From Rostratula benghalensis (Eukaryota > Chordata > Aves > Charadriiformes > Rostratulidae), in the NCBI GenBank assembly GCA_013399305.1, contig VXAI01000165.1:806360-870359 (forward strand): a stretch of 64,000 nt of DNA, given 5' to 3'. Positions 62,201 through 64,000 of the stretch are shown one piece after another. Each line of letters starts with the position of its first letter. Within the stretch, counting starts at the first letter, position 1. The translations under genes and the position numbers were made by a program. Under the pieces are notes generated by a model. It did no database searches. It saw only the letters and a program-made list of their open reading frames with translations, and was not told the origin of the DNA.

Positions 62201-63549
62201 GCAGGAACAGCATTGAGACCTTCCACACCGCCAAGTCAGATGATGAATATAGCTTAAGATGTTTGGATCTGAGTGAAAACAAACTGCTTCACTTTCCAGT
62301 CTTCCCCCAGGTAAATAAACTGGTAACTCTGAATTTGTCAAAGAATTTAATCCAGCTCACTGCTGAATCCCCTCATAATAAAATGGAGTATATGGAAAAT
62401 GAATGGCTAGACGCCTCTTTCCGTCTTCTTGATCAGAAGCAAAGTAGAAACAAAAGTTCTCTTTATTTATCCCATCTTGTATATTTAGACTTAAGTTATA
62501 ATGAAATCAAATCCATTCCGGATGAATTCTTTGAATCGATGTTGTCCCTTCACACCCTTAATCTCAGTAAAAACTGTCTGCAGGCATTTGCAGTAAGTTA
62601 TGACAGCCCATTGATCTCCCTAACTGTCCTTGACTTGAGCTACAATGCTTTGCAGAACCTTCTCCTGGATGCTGTCACGTTGTCAAATTTGAAGGAGCTC
62701 TATGTTCAAAACAACCATTTCCAGACCCTGCAATTTAATATCTTCTCGAGTCTTCCAAGCCTCAGACTGCTTAATCTACAGAGCAATAACATCAGCCTTT
62801 GCAGCATGTACTCAGGATTAGCCAAGCAAAGACTTGCTGGAGAGGAAAGTGGTTGTGTGTCATTTGTTGATTCTCCTGCTCTTCAGTACTTGTACCTCGC
62901 CGACAACATGCTGAGCATCCTACCAGCATACACTTTCTACAAGACTTCCTTGATAGTTTTGGATCTCTCCATGAACCCCGGAATGAAAATAGAGGTTAAC
63001 GCATTATCAGGACTGGAAAAGTCTCTGGAATATTTGTATTTACATGGCAATAGCCTGATAGATTTAAATATTGACTTGCCTTTTTTTAGCCACCTTAAAC
63101 ATTTAAACCTCTCTGAAAACCAGCTGAACTGGCTGCCTAAGTGGGGTAGTGACTCTCCACTGGAAGTTCTGGACCTACGGAACAATAGGTTTAGTACATT
63201 ACAGAACAGCAATATTTTAGCATTAGAAAATTCCCTTAAAAACTTGTATCTCACTGGGAACCCACTCAGTTGCTGTGGAAACACCTGGCTCTCATCAATG
63301 ATCCAGAACAAAAATGTCCAGATCCCCAACGTGGAGCATTTAACATGCCACTACACTCAGAACTTTGGGTACCAGGAAGAAATACACATCGGGAACCTTA
63401 GACCAGAAGACTGTGAAAAAGAGGATCTGAAGAAAACCAATTTCCTTATTATATTAACGTTTGTGTTGGTTTTATCCGTGATCATCATTGGCGTGGGTTC
63501 ATTTTTTTGCTTCCGCAGGCAAAGCTTTAGCCATCAGTTTAAAGCATAG
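56144..63549 (+). CDS. LRRC32: LRRC32 (GARP), latent TGF-beta docking receptor
   Basis: The join is 56144-56230 plus 61609-63549, giving 675 residues against 662 in human. The protein is a type I membrane leucine-rich-repeat receptor that holds latent TGF-beta on regulatory T cells, platelets and other cells and presents it to integrins. Order: signal peptide (about 1-15); N-terminal cap with Cys27 and Cys36; about 20 leucine-rich repeats from residue 53; C-terminal cap ([13 protein letters not shown], then RPEDCEK); membrane span about 640-662; short tail ending [11 protein letters not shown]. There is no TIR domain, which excludes Toll receptors. The two cysteines that form disulfides with pro-TGF-beta1 in human (Cys211, Cys350) correspond to Cys212 (62155-62157) and Cys352 (62575-62577). 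Identity is further supported by [14 protein letters not shown] and DLRNN. The paralogue NRROS (LRRC33) is the main alternative and fits less well. The reading is intact. Confidence 0.96.
57640..57776 (+). repeat. short CR1 LINE 3' end
   Basis: Plus-strand copy from CTCAAGGCCAGGCTGGGTGG to CCATTCTATGATTCTATGAT, with three terminal ATTCTATG-type units. About 137 bases. Confidence 0.9.
58440..59152 (+). repeat. CR1 LINE fragment, about 0.7 kb
   Basis: Plus-strand copy. It contains the end of ORF2 ([20 protein letters not shown], then [15 protein letters not shown] in translation), the 3' untranslated part and the end CCTTCTGTGATTCTGTGATT. The reading frame is broken after the LEYRVQ region. 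Confidence 0.9.
61609..63549 (+). CDS. LRRC32: LRRC32 coding exon 2: LRR ectodomain, membrane span, tail
   Basis: The exon starts in phase 0 at GCA after acceptor CTGGCAG and runs 646 codons to TAG at 63547-63549. Almost the whole receptor is in this one exon, as in mammals. The TTG codon at 61624 is internal and not a start. Possible N-glycosylation sites include NGT (residue 116) and several NLS. A charged insertion between repeats (62368-62460, ENEWLD and QKQSRNKSS) lies where human has its own variable insertion. Human Cys229 (LSCNSIEAF) is Arg here (LSRNSIETF). Confidence 0.97.
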   Translation, partial: ANSQALCHNKDFHQIPRGLHPNVNKIDLSGNLIQSVPEMPLSFYTSLQCLDLSANQISFITPGVFAHMTSLLEINLANNHLYELAQNGTEGIGLLPKVEILDLSHNSLYNGMAEYFIKQAPALRYLSLADNSIIMISHKMFQGSPNLVEIDLQSNIIMEIEEGAFETLVNLSKLNLSMNSITCISDFNLRQLEILDLSRNSIETFHTAKSDDEYSLRCLDLSENKLLHFPVFPQVNKLVTLNLSKNLIQLTAESPHNKMEYMENEWLDASFRLLDQKQSRNKSSLYLSHLVYLDLSYNEIKSIPDEFFESMLSLHTLNLSKNCLQAFAVSYDSPLISLTVLDLSYNALQNLLLDAVTLSNLKELYVQNNHFQTLQFNIFSSLPSLRLLNLQSNNISLCSMYSGLAKQRLAGEESGCVSFVDSPALQYLYLADNMLSILPAYTFYKTSLIVLDLSMNPGMKIEVNALSGLEKSLEYLYLHGNSLIDLNIDLPFFSHLKHLNLSENQLNWLPKWGSDSPLEVLDLRNNRFSTLQNSNILALENSLKNLYLTGNPLSCCGNTWLSSMIQNKNVQIPNVEHLTCHYTQNFGYQEEIHIGNLRPEDCEKEDLKKTNFLIILTFVLVLSVIIIGVGSFFCFRRQSFSHQFKA

Positions 63550-64000
63550 GAACACACAATGCCTTGAAAACCGAAGAAATCAGGTGCTACACTGCCGGTG
63601 TGTAGAAATGAAGGGTGAAATTCTCATCTTTGATTTTTAACTGTGGATTTTTAGAGGGTTTCAAAGTGCCCCTGAACTGCACTGCTACCTGCAGTGCTCT
63701 GGACTGCAGGGACTGAAAGGAGAATTTGCCATGTTTTGCACTTGCTTCATTCACAAGCAGATCTCCTTAAAAAGCTTGTACGGTGGTGTAAGCTGTAAAG
63801 CTTTTTTGTTGATTTGAGAGATGTGTAATTTAAACCAGACCAAAAGCAAAAGCCCTCCAAGGTCTTGAGTCATTTCATGAAGTTCAGAGATACTTTGTGA
63901 TGTCACCTTCACAGAAATGTTTTATGAAAATTGGGCATTGTAACTGCATCACCTTTTGATGACAGTCGTAAATGACATCAGTTGAGCAGGAAAGCCCGTC
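63550..64000 (+). other. LRRC32: LRRC32 3' UTR (partial)
   Basis: Sequence after the stop to the window edge. No AATAAA or ATTAAA was seen, so the transcript probably continues beyond the window. No repeat was recognised. Confidence 0.7.

Noticed and set aside
61624..63549. Start of LRRC32 at the TTG codon 61624
   Set aside because: It lacks a signal peptide. The splice acceptor at 61607-61608 and the upstream signal-peptide exon at 56144-56230 give a complete family-length protein in phase.
61609..63549. Toll-like receptor or NRROS (LRRC33)
   Set aside because: There is no TIR domain. The tail, the CISDF and SCCGN motifs and the cysteines at 212 and 352 match LRRC32 closely.

Overview
The window is nuclear DNA from a bird. 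It is littered with truncated CR1 LINE copies that end in the avian ATTCTATG-type 3' repeat, it has spliced vertebrate genes with GT-AG introns, and gene density is low. I cannot name the species from the sequence.

Two protein genes, both on the plus strand, are supported. From 1173 to 22631 lie the last eight coding exons of a membrane (particulate) guanylate cyclase of the sensory GC-D/GC-E/GC-F group: the end of the kinase-homology domain, the dimerisation helix, the whole cyclase domain and a short C-terminal tail. Reading phase is kept across every junction, and the metal-binding and guanine-selecting residues are present. From 56144 to 63549 lies a complete LRRC32 (GARP) coding region in two exons: signal peptide, leucine-rich repeats, one membrane span and a short basic tail, 675 residues. 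In mammals LRRC32 lies next to the olfactory cyclase GC-D (rodent Gucy2d, human pseudogene GUCY2EP), so the neighbourhood argues that this cyclase is the GC-D orthologue and not a retinal cyclase.

Layout: 1-1172 intron; 1173-13395 seven cyclase exons with introns of 0.1-4.9 kb; 13396-22546 a 9.2 kb last intron; 22547-22631 terminal cyclase exon with a possible poly(A) signal at 23149; 23155-46220 gene-free DNA with CR1 copies and microsatellites; 46224-46531 a TATA-containing candidate first exon for LRRC32; 46532-56139 its candidate first intron, holding a very long poly-C tract joined to an interstitial telomeric array; 56140-63549 LRRC32 coding exons; 63550-64000 LRRC32 3' UTR.

One RNA gene is clear: a tRNA-Pro(AGG) on the minus strand inside a cyclase intron. 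It is joined, through its oligo-T trailer, to the 5' end of a 1.25 kb CR1 copy in the same orientation. That is the arrangement expected from template switching between a CR1 RNA and a pre-tRNA, and it is the most unusual structure I found.

The two protein genes do not form a pathway. The cyclase makes cGMP in sensory cells, and LRRC32 anchors latent TGF-beta on the cell surface. Their adjacency is old synteny. I saw no CRISPR array, operon or other prokaryotic feature, as expected.
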